64,000 nt of DNA from Draconibacterium orientale (GCA_020718205.1 DYSN01000003.1:1-64000); one strand, 5' to 3'. Counted from the first letter of the stretch, positions 8,699-19,314 are shown. Numbers and translations are program-made. Notes: generated from the letters alone by a model not told the origin.

Positions 8699-11287
8699 TT
8701 ATTTTCCCAGCAGTTTTTTAATCTCATTGAGCTTCATCAAAGCTTCTACCGGCGTCAGGGTGTTGATGTTAGTGTTCAAAATATCTTCCTTTATCTGATA
8801 CAAAAGCGGATCGTCCAGCTGAATAAAACTCAATTGATAGTCATCTTGACGGGTTTTTTTTGCCATGGATTTTTTGGGTGTGGCTTCCAAAGCTCCCTGT
8901 TTTCGGGTTTCTTCCAACTGGCCCAAAATCTCATTACTTCGCTCCAAAACCCAACTGGGCATTCCGGCCATACGTGCCACATGGATTCCAAAACTATGCT
9001 CGCTTCCGCCAACCTTCAACTTGCGCAAAAATAGCACATTATTCTGTACTTCCTTCACTGTAACATGATAGTTTTTAATACGGCGCATGGTCTGTGCCAT
9101 CTCATTGAGCTCATGGTAGTGGGTGGCAAACAATACCTTGGGATGATACAGCGGATGCTCATGCAAAAACTCGGCAATGGCCCACGCAATGCTAATTCCA
9201 TCATAGGTACTTGTTCCACGTCCTATTTCGTCGAGCAAAATTAAACTCCGGTTGCTGATGTTATTGAGAATACTGGCCGTCTCATTCATCTCTACCATAA
9301 ATGTCGATTCTCCCGAAGAAATATTGTCGGAAGCTCCAACACGGGTAAATATCTTGTCAACTAAGCCAATACGTGCCGATTGTGCCGGAACAAAACTGCC
9401 CATTTGAGCCATCAGGGTAATCAAAGCGGTTTGGCGTAAAAAGGCTGACTTCCCACTCATATTGGGTCCGGTTATGATAATGATTTGCTGGTGCTCGTTG
9501 TCTAAAAATACATCGTTGGCCACATATTCATCCCCAATTTTGAGCTGCTGCTCTATCACAGGGTGTCGTCCATCTTTTATGTCGATGCTCATCGACTGAT
9601 TAATCTCTGGTTTGCAATAATTATTCTCTTCGGCTATCTGGGCAAACGACAGCAAAACATCGAGTTGAGCCAGCAAAAACGCATTGTGCTGAATGGGTTG
9701 AATATAGTCGTGCAAGGCCAAAACCAGATTTTGATACATGGCCTGCTCAATAACCAGCATTTTGTCTTCGGCCTGCAAAATCTTTTGCTCCAATACTTTC
9801 AATTCCTCTGTAATATATCTTTCTGAACCGGTGAGGGTTTGTTTGCGGTGCCAGTCGGCGGGGACTTTATCTTTGTGGGTATTGGTAACTTCCAGATAAT
9901 ATCCAAACACATTGTTAAAACTGATTTTCAGGCTTGGAATTCCTGTGCGCTCGCTTTCCCGCTGCTGAATTGTCCGCAAAACATCTTTGCTGCTATAGGC
10001 CAGCTGCCGGTACTCGTCGAGCTCCGGATTCACACCATCGGCAATCACATTTCCCTTGACAATCAGTGTGGAAGGCTCCGCTTTTATCTCTCTCGAAATT
10101 CTGTCTCTAATGGTTTGACAAAAGTTGAGCTGTTCTCTGGTTTTTTCCAGGGCTTCTAAAGGAATTCCTTTTATCAGGTTTTGAATCTTTTCTACAATCA
10201 CCAAACCATTTCTCACCTGAAGCATTTCGCGGGGATGGATTTTTCCTGTGGATGCCTTTCCCACAAGACGTTCCAAATCGCCCAACTGATTGATTTCGTG
10301 AAATAACTGATTGCGAAGCTGGGAGTTTTTAAAGAAAAAATCCACAATTTTCAGGCGCTCTTCAATGGGTTGCTGATTTTTTAAGGGCAACACCAGCCAC
10401 CGTTTCAGCATTCGGGCACCCATGGGCGAGACAGTTCTGTCAATCACATCGAGTAAGGTCCGGGCATTTTCGTTGGGCGAATGAATGAGCTCCAGATTTC
10501 TGATGGTAAACCTGTCGAGCCACACATAGTGATCCTCTTCAATGCGGGTTATTTTATTGATATGCTCCACATCGTGGTGGTGGGTTTCGAAAAGATAGTG
10601 CAATGCAGCTCCGGCAGCAACAATGCCCTGCTGCAATCCTTCGATTCCAAATCCCTTGAACGAAGATATTTTGAAATGCTTGAGCAATATATCCTGGGCA
10701 AATTCGGTGGTAAAAACCCAATCGTCGAAGGTGCTGGTATAAAACTTGGCACCAAATTGCAGTTGAAAGTCCTTAACTCTGTTTTTCTGAACAATAATTT
10801 CGTTGGGTTGAAAACTCTGAAGCAATTTGTCGATATAATCGTTTTGCCCCTGAGCCACAAAAAATTCTCCTGTACTCACATCGAGAAAGGAGACCCCGCT
10901 GGTTTTTGCCTGAAAATCTATACTGGCTAAGAAATTGTTTTTCTTGTTATCCAACACCTGGTCATTGTAGGAAACGCCCGGCGTAATAAGCTCTGTAACA
11001 CCCCGTTTCACAATGGTTTTGGTGGTTTTGGGGTCTTCCAGCTGATCGCAAATGGCTACTTTCTCGCCAGCTTTAACCAATTTGGGGAGATAAGTGTCGA
11101 GTGAATGGTGAGGAAAACCAGCCAAATCTACATAAGATGCCGACCCATTGGCTCTTTTGGTGAGCACAATTCCCAAAATCCGCGATGCTTTTACAGCATC
11201 TTCGTCAAATGTTTCATAAAAATCGCCCACTCTAAACAATAGCAATGCCGTTGGGTGTTTGGCCTTAATGCTGTTGTATTGCTTCAT
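8699..11287 (-). CDS. mutS: DNA mismatch repair protein MutS (ORF extends to 11371; start likely at [27 protein letters not shown])
   Basis: RVGDFYETF mismatch-binding motif; [14 protein letters not shown] Walker [15 protein letters not shown] Walker B. Confidence 0.96.
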   Translation of the reverse strand: MKQYNSIKAKHPTALLLFRVGDFYETFDEDAVKASRILGIVLTKRANGSASYVDLAGFPHHSLDTYLPKLVKAGEKVAICDQLEDPKTTKTIVKRGVTELITPGVSYNDQVLDNKKNNFLASIDFQAKTSGVSFLDVSTGEFFVAQGQNDYIDKLLQSFQPNEIIVQKNRVKDFQLQFGAKFYTSTFDDWVFTTEFAQDILLKHFKISSFKGFGIEGLQQGIVAAGAALHYLFETHHHDVEHINKITRIEEDHYVWLDRFTIRNLELIHSPNENARTLLDVIDRTVSPMGARMLKRWLVLPLKNQQPIEERLKIVDFFFKNSQLRNQLFHEINQLGDLERLVGKASTGKIHPREMLQVRNGLVIVEKIQNLIKGIPLEALEKTREQLNFCQTIRDRISREIKAEPSTLIVKGNVIADGVNPELDEYRQLAYSSKDVLRTIQQRESERTGIPSLKISFNNVFGYYLEVTNTHKDKVPADWHRKQTLTGSERYITEELKVLEQKILQAEDKMLVIEQAMYQNLVLALHDYIQPIQHNAFLLAQLDVLLSFAQIAEENNYCKPEINQSMSIDIKDGRHPVIEQQLKIGDEYVANDVFLDNEHQQIIIITGPNMSGKSAFLRQTALITLMAQMGSFVPAQSARIGLVDKIFTRVGASDNISSGESTFMVEMNETASILNNISNRSLILLDEIGRGTSTYDGISIAWAIAEFLHEHPLYHPKVLFATHYHELNEMAQTMRRIKNYHVTVKEVQNNVLFLRKLKVGGSEHSFGIHVARMAGMPSWVLERSNEILGQLEETRKQGALEATPKKSMAKKTRQDDYQLSFIQLDDPLLYQIKEDILNTNINTLTPVEALMKLNEIKKLLGK

Positions 11288-11417
11288 TAATGGGGTTTCT
11301 GCAATATTCTTCGACAATTTTCCTCCCAGTTTTTTCGCCCATAAAAATACAGATTTGTATGAGATTATCAATTATAAATTGAATCAATTACATTTGCAGA
11401 AATTTAATCGAAGCCCT

Positions 11418-12056
11418 ATGCACCTTATAGATTTAACCCACCCCATCGAAACCAATATGCCTGTTTTTCCCGGTACTCCGCAAGTTAAAATACTACAGTT
11501 TTCAACGGTGGCTAAGGAAGGGTTTGCCGAAAAAGAGCTGTTTCTGGGTACTCATGTGGGCACGCATATGGATGCCCCGGCTCATATGCTGGAGAATGGG
11601 AAAACGCTTGACCAGTTTTTTGTGTCTAAATTTAGCGGACAAGCCTGCATTATTCCCTTTTCGCACGATGATTTGGACGGTAAGAATCAGGCCGATTATT
11701 TTGCCGATTTCGAAGATGTAATCCGAGAAAGTGATTTTATTATCCTTCGCACGGGTTGGTCAGAGAAATGGGGTTCGGATGATTATTATTCCGGCTTTCC
11801 TGCTTTGGATAAAGCCGGAGCTCAGTTTTTGGGCGGGTTCAGGTTAAATGGTATTGGCACCGACGCCATCTCCATCGATAAGCACAACTCCACAACCTAC
11901 GATACTCATTATGAGCTACTTAAAAATGAAATCCTGATTATCGAAAATCTAACCGGACTGGAGCAAATACGAACTCAAAAGTTTCGATTTATTGCCCTTC
12001 CTCTAAAAATTGCTCAGGCCGATGGCTCTCCGGTGAGGGCTGTTGCAGAGTACTAA
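11418..12056 (+). CDS. Cyclase family protein (kynurenine formamidase-like)
   Basis: LTHPIETNMPVFPGTP and HVGTHMDAPAHM motifs. Confidence 0.88.
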   Translation: MHLIDLTHPIETNMPVFPGTPQVKILQFSTVAKEGFAEKELFLGTHVGTHMDAPAHMLENGKTLDQFFVSKFSGQACIIPFSHDDLDGKNQADYFADFEDVIRESDFIILRTGWSEKWGSDDYYSGFPALDKAGAQFLGGFRLNGIGTDAISIDKHNSTTYDTHYELLKNEILIIENLTGLEQIRTQKFRFIALPLKIAQADGSPVRAVAEY

Positions 12057-12214
12057 AAAAGCCATCCTTTAATATCTGACGCTATATCAATTGTGGCAAT
12101 AAATTGTTGTTCAACTATTCGCTATCTCAAATGTATGCAGTAGTTAGGAAAGCTTCAACGAACAAATAGATTCGTATTTGCTATAACACTTTTCGCCAAT
12201 GGCTTTAGTAATAT

Positions 12215-13825
12215 CTATCTGCCTCTATTTAGTCGTCTTGAAGAAAGTTTTTTCCAAATGTTATGTGCTAAATCTATCTCTTGTTGCGACATTCCAAAAT
12301 GATCTTTCAATATTATTTGATTGGTAATTTTTAAAATACCTTCAATATCGGTTTTTTCTCGAATTAGATTGTCAATCTGTTGAAGCAATGAAGCATTGTT
12401 TATATGATAGGGTAGTAAAACTTTTTCTGCTTCATTTGGCATTAACTCTAAAACACCTCCTCCGTGGCTTCGACCTGAAACTTCCGTAAATGCAAGTGAG
12501 AGTGAATTGTAGTAACTTGCGGTCAGAGCTTTTATGTTTGTGTTTGGTCGGACAAATACTCGGTGCATTGTATCAGTTGTATATGCTTCAGCTTGATTAA
12601 TTATCAATCTTGGGTACAAATTGTTTCTACGAATGAAAAGAGCATCTGAAATTTTCAACGATGGTACCACAAACCAATCATCACGAATTCCGGTTTTATA
12701 CCCTTTGTTGATTCCTAAGTTTTCTCCATGAGCGATATATTTTATAGCACCATTTTTTTTGTTTAAATTATTTCTGTCAGGAAATACAAGCAGATGTGCT
12801 TTGGCCTTAGAATACTTATTTATTTTCCAATCTTCTTCAGTGAAAATTACAGAATTTACCTGAACACTTCTGCCTACCATGGGCTTTGCATAATCTTGTA
12901 ATTCGTATTCTTCTACGGTTGTTAGTGGAACTGTGAAGAAATCATTTGAACCTGTTGTAATTCCGACTTCAACTCTTGCAAATTTTTCAAGCGTAGGAAT
13001 GTTTCTTCTCTTTGCAATATTTTCTAGAAAATCAATTTCGTCTTGCTCCAAAAAATAGAATGTCCATTTGTTGCTTTTAAAATCAATTTTCTTTTTAGAG
13101 CTTTTCAACCGTGATACATCAAGTGTTTGCAATTCGCTTGCATCTCTCAACTCTATGTGTTCAATATTGTGTTCTTTAGAATTATTTTTTTCACAAAGAA
13201 GCAAAACAACCTCTTGCTGAATGTTTGGGAAAACTAGTTTCTCAAATGAAATGATGTTGATTTTGTTATAAAAGTGTGCAATGAAATTCCTTAATTGCTG
13301 GGCAAAAGAGACTTGTAAAATTTCTGCTGGTAAAACAAATCCAATTTTACCGCCTTTGTCTTTGAGTAATAGTGATGACCCAACTACAAAAGAAACCCAA
13401 GCGTTCGTCAATTTTGAGTAAGTCAAGCCGGCTCTAATAAAAATATCTCCAGCTTCAATTTGTTGTTCTCTATTGAAAAATTGATAACGGATATAGGGAG
13501 GATTACCAACAACAAGATCAAAACGTTTTTCAGTATGATTGCAATAAGTGTGAAAATCACCTATGATGATTTGTTTATTTTTCAAATTTATAATTTCAGC
13601 TTTCTTGGCTTCGACCGAATCCAGCTCAACCGCTGTAATTGATTTATAATCTAGTTGATATTTTGCCATTTGATCCAAAAAAACGCCATCACCACAGCTT
13701 GGTTCAAGTATATCTAAGTCTTTACTACCATTTATACCCCATCGCAAAACAAATTCTGCTATGGGTTCAGGTGTATAAAAACCACCTCTCAACTTTTCTG
13801 CTGATGCCTCAGTGATTAATTTCAT
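12215..13825 (-). CDS. N6-adenine DNA methyltransferase of a type II-like R-M system
   Basis: FYTPEPIAEFVLRW, ILEPSCGDGVFL (SAM motif), VVGNPPYIRYQF (NPPY), and C-terminal SGRSHGGGVLELMPNE. Confidence 0.9.
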   Translation of the reverse strand: MKLITEASAEKLRGGFYTPEPIAEFVLRWGINGSKDLDILEPSCGDGVFLDQMAKYQLDYKSITAVELDSVEAKKAEIINLKNKQIIIGDFHTYCNHTEKRFDLVVGNPPYIRYQFFNREQQIEAGDIFIRAGLTYSKLTNAWVSFVVGSSLLLKDKGGKIGFVLPAEILQVSFAQQLRNFIAHFYNKINIISFEKLVFPNIQQEVVLLLCEKNNSKEHNIEHIELRDASELQTLDVSRLKSSKKKIDFKSNKWTFYFLEQDEIDFLENIAKRRNIPTLEKFARVEVGITTGSNDFFTVPLTTVEEYELQDYAKPMVGRSVQVNSVIFTEEDWKINKYSKAKAHLLVFPDRNNLNKKNGAIKYIAHGENLGINKGYKTGIRDDWFVVPSLKISDALFIRRNNLYPRLIINQAEAYTTDTMHRVFVRPNTNIKALTASYYNSLSLAFTEVSGRSHGGGVLELMPNEAEKVLLPYHINNASLLQQIDNLIREKTDIEGILKITNQIILKDHFGMSQQEIDLAHNIWKKLSSRRLNRGR

Positions 13826-14142
13826 TGATTGGGTTTTTTAGTTTTCATATACTTAACTTTTTTCTCAGCTACTTTAAATACTTCGGAAGATAATTCTTCT
13901 ACATCCATTATTTGATAAGCAACTGTATCACTCAAGAAAGCTATCAGTAAGTCTTTGTCACTTACCTTGAAATAATCCGCAAATTTTTCTATAAGTTGTT
14001 TGGTTGGTTTGCGATTGTTCTTCTCAATCTTCCCCAGCATTGAAGTATCAATTTGCAATGCTTCTGCTACCTCACGCAAAGGAAGATTTTTTTTCTTGCG
14101 AAGTTTTTTAATCGTATCACCGAAAGTTGATTCTAATTTCAT
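13822..14142 (-). CDS. XRE-family HTH regulator (controller-like)
   Basis: IKKLRKKKNLPLREVAEALQIDTSMLGKIEKNNRKPTKQLIEKFADYF; 4-nt ATGA overlap with the methyltransferase start. Confidence 0.88.
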   Translation of the reverse strand: MKLESTFGDTIKKLRKKKNLPLREVAEALQIDTSMLGKIEKNNRKPTKQLIEKFADYFKVSDKDLLIAFLSDTVAYQIMDVEELSSEVFKVAEKKVKYMKTKKPNQ

Positions 14143-14143
14143 T

Positions 14144-14168
14144 TTTGGACAAATTCAGTCCAAAGATA
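14144..14168 (-). promoter_or_regulatory. Putative operator/promoter of the XRE-methyltransferase operon
   Basis: Palindrome TTTGGAC-N7-GTCCAAA (14144-14164) overlapping minus-strand TATCTTTG (14161-14168), ending 1 nt before the ATG. Confidence 0.55.
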
Positions 14169-14190
14169 GGTTTATATTATGAACAAACAA

Positions 14191-14200
14191 GGGGGGGGGG
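14191..14200. repeat. Mononucleotide tract G10 (C10 on the coding strand of the R-M genes)
   Basis: gaacaaacaa gggggggggg ttagg, intergenic between the nuclease gene and the XRE gene. Confidence 0.95.
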
Positions 14201-14261
14201 TTAGGAAAAAAGTTTTCAACAAGTTTATTCAAATGAGTTTTACAGAATTTCAAAAATAAAT

Positions 14262-15425
14262 TCACCTTGTCTTTTGGGTTTTATATAAAGTTGCATTCTT
14301 GCCAATAAGGTTGTCTTGGGCAATTACCTTTTTAGCTTCTCCCCAACTAATTGAAGTCATTGAGTTATTCTGTTGGTATGAACGGGTATTTGTTAGTGGG
14401 TTATGAGTGAGGGTAAGTTTATAACGGCCAGCTGCTTTGCCATCAATTATAATAAAAAAAATAGCTACTGCCCTCTCTAGATGTGATGTTTCAGGTTTTG
14501 TATCTCGTTTCCATTTAAGAGAGGAAAAAACTACGTCTCTGAAATAGTGCCGTTGGTCAATATCTTTGGTCTTTCCTTTTTTAAAAAGCATAGATCCGGT
14601 TGGATTGGTTGTAGATCCTTTGGGAATATTCAAATCTCTTTCCGATAGTTTGCCACTTTCCCAAACCAACCTATCCTTTTTTGAACTTACAGTAACGACA
14701 TTAGCATCAGATGCTGTTTTTTTAATGGTTGAGTTTTTCGCGCTTCTAAATTCGGTAGGAATTTTTGCAATTGCTCTTTTAGGAAATATTTTACTGATTA
14801 TATTTTCAGTTTCAGTTCTTTCAGTTTTCTCTGCTTTATCATTCGATGCTTTTCGCTCTGCTTCGGTTGGGACAATTTTAGCTTTTACTAAGTCAGTTAT
14901 TATTTTTTTGGATAGTTTTTTAAGGTTCGGATCAGTGAAGTCAAAGAGGCCATTATAATAATCTTTGAGTTGTTTAACAATTTTCTTGTCCGACTCTATA
15001 TTGTTATCAATGCTAATTAGCAATGATGCTTCAACATTAGTAAAAAGTCCTTGAGAAGTTAAATTAGAAGAACCGATAATCAACTCAGATCTGTTATCAC
15101 CTTCAAATAAATAAATTTTTGGATGGAAGATTGTGAATGAAGGTTGATAAAAGATATATGCTTTTATTTTTAAATTTAAAAGTGCTAATAATGCTTCCTG
15201 GGAAGTTCCTTTTTGGTCAACTCCAGTAATTATTGTAATATTTTTAAGATGTTTTTTAGATGATGTTAGGTGTTTTGAAAGCCCATTAACACCTGCTTGG
15301 CTAGCAAATGCTGTAATGCCCGTAAAAGTGTGAAAGCCCTTGTCTGAAAAGAATTTTATCAATTGATTTCCTACTGAATTCTTTGATGTTACTTCATATC
15401 CCTGGCCTAATAACCCAATTTTCAT
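14262..15425 (-). CDS. PLD-family (NgoFVII/BfiI-like) restriction endonuclease candidate
   Basis: HPKIYLFEGDNRSELIIGSSNLTSQGLFTNVEAS is a HxK...GSxNxT PLD-nuclease signature; adjacent to methyltransferase and XRE genes. Confidence 0.8.
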   Translation of the reverse strand: MKIGLLGQGYEVTSKNSVGNQLIKFFSDKGFHTFTGITAFASQAGVNGLSKHLTSSKKHLKNITIITGVDQKGTSQEALLALLNLKIKAYIFYQPSFTIFHPKIYLFEGDNRSELIIGSSNLTSQGLFTNVEASLLISIDNNIESDKKIVKQLKDYYNGLFDFTDPNLKKLSKKIITDLVKAKIVPTEAERKASNDKAEKTERTETENIISKIFPKRAIAKIPTEFRSAKNSTIKKTASDANVVTVSSKKDRLVWESGKLSERDLNIPKGSTTNPTGSMLFKKGKTKDIDQRHYFRDVVFSSLKWKRDTKPETSHLERAVAIFFIIIDGKAAGRYKLTLTHNPLTNTRSYQQNNSMTSISWGEAKKVIAQDNLIGKNATLYKTQKTR

Positions 15426-15648
15426 TTAGCTCCAAATTTGTAACAGATATAATAATTAAGTTTTAGGAATTTTCCCATATTTTGTTTGTCTCAATTGTTT
15501 GAAATGGAATTTTCCCGTAAAATTATTAGGTTCTCTGCTCATCGGCTTTAAAATATGTTAAATCCCGCAATGGTTTCTCTGGGGCTATTAAACCATTTTG
15601 TCTGCCATCTATCGAAGAGATAAAATGTTTAATTAAAATATAGAAAAA

Positions 15649-16197
15649 ATGAAAACACAAAAATTGATTGCCCCGGTTCTGCTCATAGCCCTTTTCTTTG
15701 CTACCAGCGCGATCATGGCACAGCCACGTACCTTCAACGACCAAAATCCTGACAAACCCCAACATTTCAGAAATCTTGATTTAAACGATGAACAGCAAGA
15801 CAAGGTGGATGTATTTTTTACTGAAATGCAAAAGCAGATAAATCCAATAAAAGCCGATTTGGATGAAAAAGAAGCTCAGCTCAATAAATTAATGATAGCC
15901 GATAAGCCCGACAATCAAGCTATTGTAGCCAAAGTGAAAGAGATTGGCGATCTTAAAACTAAAATACAGATTGCAAGAGTCGAGAACAGAATGAAAGTAA
16001 GAAGCATTCTCGACGAAAATCAAAAAACCAGATTCGATGCCATGGAAATGAATGATGGTCCGCGAAAAGGTGGAAAACAGGGGAGAGGCCAAAGAGGCAC
16101 TGGTTTCGGTCCTGAAGGCGATGGCCCAAAAGCCGATGGCAATGGCCCTTATGGTGCTGGAAGAGGCCCAAACAGTGGAAACTGCATCTATCGCTAA
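15649..16197 (+). CDS. Spy/CpxP-like periplasmic protein
   Basis: Signal peptide; LDLNDEQQDKVDVFFTEMQKQINPIKADLDEKEAQLNKLM resembles Spy/CpxP LTxxQ helices; Gly/Pro-rich tail. Confidence 0.72.
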   Translation: MKTQKLIAPVLLIALFFATSAIMAQPRTFNDQNPDKPQHFRNLDLNDEQQDKVDVFFTEMQKQINPIKADLDEKEAQLNKLMIADKPDNQAIVAKVKEIGDLKTKIQIARVENRMKVRSILDENQKTRFDAMEMNDGPRKGGKQGRGQRGTGFGPEGDGPKADGNGPYGAGRGPNSGNCIYR

Positions 16198-16213
16198 TCG
16201 AAGATAAAAGCAT

Positions 16214-16249
16214 AAAAAATGCGGACTCTACAAAGGGTCCGCATTTTTT
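16214..16249. terminator. Bidirectional terminator between convergent genes
   Basis: AAAAAATGCGGAC / GTCCGCATTTTTT, 13-bp arms. Confidence 0.85.
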
Positions 16250-18129
16250 ATGTCGTCAAAATCCTTTCGAAGGGTTCTAAAGGCTTTTCGCGCCTCGGCA
16301 GCATAAATGCTCGACGGGTAATTGGTGAGAATTTTCTTGTACGACTCGCTGGCAGCGGCTTCATTGTTAAACTCATTCAGTTCAATATCTGCCAGTTGCA
16401 TCATAGCATCGTCGGCTAATAAACCATCGGGGTATTGTTCCACAATTTTTTCCAGATAGATTTTTGCCTGACTGTATTGATGATTTTCGGTATAAATAGT
16501 TGCCTTTTTAAACCACACATCGTCAAAAACTTCGTGATATAAACTCAACATGAAGATGCTGTCTAAGGTTTCCAGAGCCATACTGTCGCGATGCTGCAAT
16601 GTTAGCAAATCGGCCCGGCCATAGAGCTCAAGGGCTCTTGTACTGCTGTCGGCATCTAAGTTTTCTGCGATAAACAAAGAAAGCGTCATGGCATCGTTGG
16701 CAATTTTTTTGCCGGTTGCGGCTTTTAACACGTCGAGCTGAGCTTTGGCCCAATCAAATTCGCCAATATAAAACGAGAGTCTGGCATTGCGAAGGCGGGC
16801 TTCAAATCCAATTTCATCGTTTTTAAAATCCTTTTCAACCTGCGAAAAAAGCAAGGTTGCTTCCCAGGGATTGTCGTTGAGCAGATATATATTCCCCAGA
16901 AGCAATTTTGCGGGCGCCACGTCGGCCTTGGGTATTCCGGGAATCTGAATCAGGCTGTCTAAAGTTTCCATTGCCTGAGTGGGCTTTTGCTGATAAAAAC
17001 TTTGTATTTCGGCCAGATTCATCACGGTTTTTACGGTGTATTTTTGGTAACCCAACGATTTTAGGGCTAATTCATAATCTGTTGCTAACTCATTAACCTG
17101 CTGTTGGTTAATGGTTTGATGAGATTTTAAAAAGCCAAATCGAGCTTCCAGAATCGCCTGAACAGCATCGGTATAATAGATTTGGTTTTTGGCTTCGGGA
17201 TATTTGAGAATAAAATCAAGAGCCTCGATGCTTTCCTTGTAGTGGCCGTTTTTCGCCATCACCAAAGCCAAATCGTAAACCCGAAAAAACTCTTTTCCCT
17301 CACGTTTGTCTAAAGCTTTAGCCTGAATGACTGCAATGGTGAAATCTTTCCGCTGAATGCTAAGCCACAAAAGCAACTCGCTGAATGTTTGTGAATTATC
17401 ATTGTTTTTGATGCGCTTGAGCAATTCCTGTTTTAAATAGGGATAGATAATATCTTCGCTGGCTGTTCTAAAGGCATTCTGAATTCGATATTGAATGGTT
17501 TTTAGCTGGTCGGGGTTCCGTTGTAATAAATCGAGGTAGGCATCGGTCATTTTATCGTATTGCTCCAAAAAGAAATACAAATAACCCAGCTCGCTCTCAA
17601 AGCCGTAGCTGTTGCCCACCAGCTTTTTCCCCTGAATATAGGTTTTTTCGGCCCACTCGTTTTGACCCCGGTTTCTAAAATCGCCGGCCAACTCATTTAC
17701 AGCCCCCTGATTGGCAGGAAGTAATTCTATAGCTTCCTTAAACATCTCTTCAGCCTGCGTGTTTTCGCCCTTTTTCAACCGCAAATAGCCTAAATCGGCA
17801 ATTTCCTTATAGGGTTTCCCCTGGTCTTTCGATGCTTTTTTTATGAGTCGTTCGGCTTTTTTATACTCATCCAGATTCAAATAGCAATAGAGCAAATATT
17901 GATAAAAAAAGGAGGTGGGGCTTTCTTCATAAAGCTCTTCGAACAGAAGTGCAGCTTTTTCAAAATCTCTGGATGAATAATACTCCAAAGCCAGGTTTTG
18001 CTTGCTTTTGGGCACAGCAGGAGTTCCGGTTTTGGAAGGGTCAAAAGTTTTTAATTGCTGGGCAACAGAAATAGATGCTGTGCCCATCAACAAGCCAAGA
18101 ATAAATAAGATTTTAGCGAATGATTTCAT
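16228..18129 (-). CDS. TPR-repeat protein, secreted/periplasmic (ORF extends to 18177)
   Basis: Signal peptide MKSFAKILFILGLLMGTASISVAQ and multiple TPR-like helices. Confidence 0.82.
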   Translation of the reverse strand: MKSFAKILFILGLLMGTASISVAQQLKTFDPSKTGTPAVPKSKQNLALEYYSSRDFEKAALLFEELYEESPTSFFYQYLLYCYLNLDEYKKAERLIKKASKDQGKPYKEIADLGYLRLKKGENTQAEEMFKEAIELLPANQGAVNELAGDFRNRGQNEWAEKTYIQGKKLVGNSYGFESELGYLYFFLEQYDKMTDAYLDLLQRNPDQLKTIQYRIQNAFRTASEDIIYPYLKQELLKRIKNNDNSQTFSELLLWLSIQRKDFTIAVIQAKALDKREGKEFFRVYDLALVMAKNGHYKESIEALDFILKYPEAKNQIYYTDAVQAILEARFGFLKSHQTINQQQVNELATDYELALKSLGYQKYTVKTVMNLAEIQSFYQQKPTQAMETLDSLIQIPGIPKADVAPAKLLLGNIYLLNDNPWEATLLFSQVEKDFKNDEIGFEARLRNARLSFYIGEFDWAKAQLDVLKAATGKKIANDAMTLSLFIAENLDADSSTRALELYGRADLLTLQHRDSMALETLDSIFMLSLYHEVFDDVWFKKATIYTENHQYSQAKIYLEKIVEQYPDGLLADDAMMQLADIELNEFNNEAAASESYKKILTNYPSSIYAAEARKAFRTLRKDFDDIKNADPL

Positions 18130-18314
18130 TTGATGGCAAAGGTAAAAATATACACGGGATATTGTTTTTTTAAACACCTCTTAACTTTTTCTTTTGGTGC
18201 TTTAACGGCTAAATATCTGTGGAATTTCAAATCAGTTGGTTTTCTTATTTTTTTATTTCCGCCGATTGAAAATAAATATTATTTTTATAAAGAAGATAAT
18301 TTAAATATAAGGAT

Positions 18315-19019
18315 ATGAAATTCAACAGAATACTACTTAAATTGAGCGGAGAAGCCTTGATGGGTGACCAGCAATATGGTATCGATCCCGAACGGTTGGC
18401 CATGTATGCGGAAGAAGTGAAACAGGTGGTGGACGCTGGTAAACAGGTGGGAATAGTTATTGGCGGGGGAAATATTTATCGCGGATTGTCGGGAGCCAGC
18501 GAAGGCATGGACAGGGTTCAGGGCGATTATATGGGCATGTTGGCCACCCTCATCAACTCAATGGCCATACAGGGAGCCATGGAAAAAACCGGACTCAAAG
18601 TCAAATTGTTGTCAACCCTCACCTTTCAACCCATGTCGGAGCCCATGAGTCGTAAAAACGCATTGAACTACCTCAATCAGGGATATGTGGTGGTGATTGC
18701 CGGTGGAACCGGAAACCCGTTTTTTACCACCGATACGGCTTCGGCACTTAGAGCCGTTGAGATAGAAGCTGACGTAATCATGAAAGGAACACGGGTGGAT
18801 GGCGTTTATACTGCAGACCCCGAAAAGGATCCTACAGCCACCAAATACAGCGAAATTTCTTTTGCTGAAGCCTATGAGAAAAAGCTCAAAATCATGGATT
18901 TAACTTCTTTCACCCTCTGTCAGGAAAACAACCTGCCCATCTATGTTTTCGATATGAACACCAAAGGAAACCTGCTCAGAATTGTCAATGGCGAACATTT
19001 GGGTACCATAGTGAAATAG
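18315..19019 (+). CDS. pyrH: UMP kinase
   Basis: RILLKLSGEALMG, GIVIGGGNIYRG, GTRVDGVYTADPEKDPTA. Confidence 0.96.
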   Translation: MKFNRILLKLSGEALMGDQQYGIDPERLAMYAEEVKQVVDAGKQVGIVIGGGNIYRGLSGASEGMDRVQGDYMGMLATLINSMAIQGAMEKTGLKVKLLSTLTFQPMSEPMSRKNALNYLNQGYVVVIAGGTGNPFFTTDTASALRAVEIEADVIMKGTRVDGVYTADPEKDPTATKYSEISFAEAYEKKLKIMDLTSFTLCQENNLPIYVFDMNTKGNLLRIVNGEHLGTIVK

Positions 19020-19043
19020 AAACCGAAGTTTTGTAGCAAAAGT

Positions 19044-19080
19044 AAAAGAGAGAAACCTGTGGCTTCTCTCTTTTGTTTTT
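19044..19080 (+). terminator. pyrH terminator hairpin
   Basis: AAAAGAGAGAA / TTCTCTCTTTT followed by GTTTTT. Confidence 0.8.
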
Positions 19081-19227
19081 AAGGCCTTGTCAATTTTTTT
19101 TTAGACAAATCTGTCCTGATTGCCAATATTTTCTGTTCAGCCAAAAATTGTCTGAAATTTGATTAAGTAGTTATATATCAGTTATTAATAGCATTTTCTC
19201 TTAATAAAACTTTTTCGTAAGTGAAAA

Positions 19228-19314
19228 AGTTTCTTGAAAATCATACAAATAGTATTGATATTGTCTTGGAAAAAAAGAAACTATGATGTAAATTTGTATG
19301 GAAATCAAGAAACT
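19228..19314. repeat. Imperfect 22-nt inverted repeat upstream of the AAA ATPase
   Basis: AGTTTCTTGA-AAAT-CATACAAA (19228-19249) / TTTGTATG-GAAA-TCAAGAAACT (19293-19314). Confidence 0.7.

Noticed and set aside
8860-9068. Several ORFs on the plus strand inside mutS
   Set aside because: Shadow ORFs opposite a clearly conserved gene; no recognisable protein features. The same reasoning removes most other antisense ORFs in the track.
12057-15648. Direct repeats marking integration of the R-M island
   Set aside because: No convincing repeat or target-site duplication found by eye in the flanks; would need comparison with an empty site.
16084-16190. Gly-rich repeat at the C-terminus of the Spy-like protein as a functional repeat
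   Set aside because: Low-complexity Gly/Pro/Asp tail is common in this family; no periodic unit convincing enough to report.
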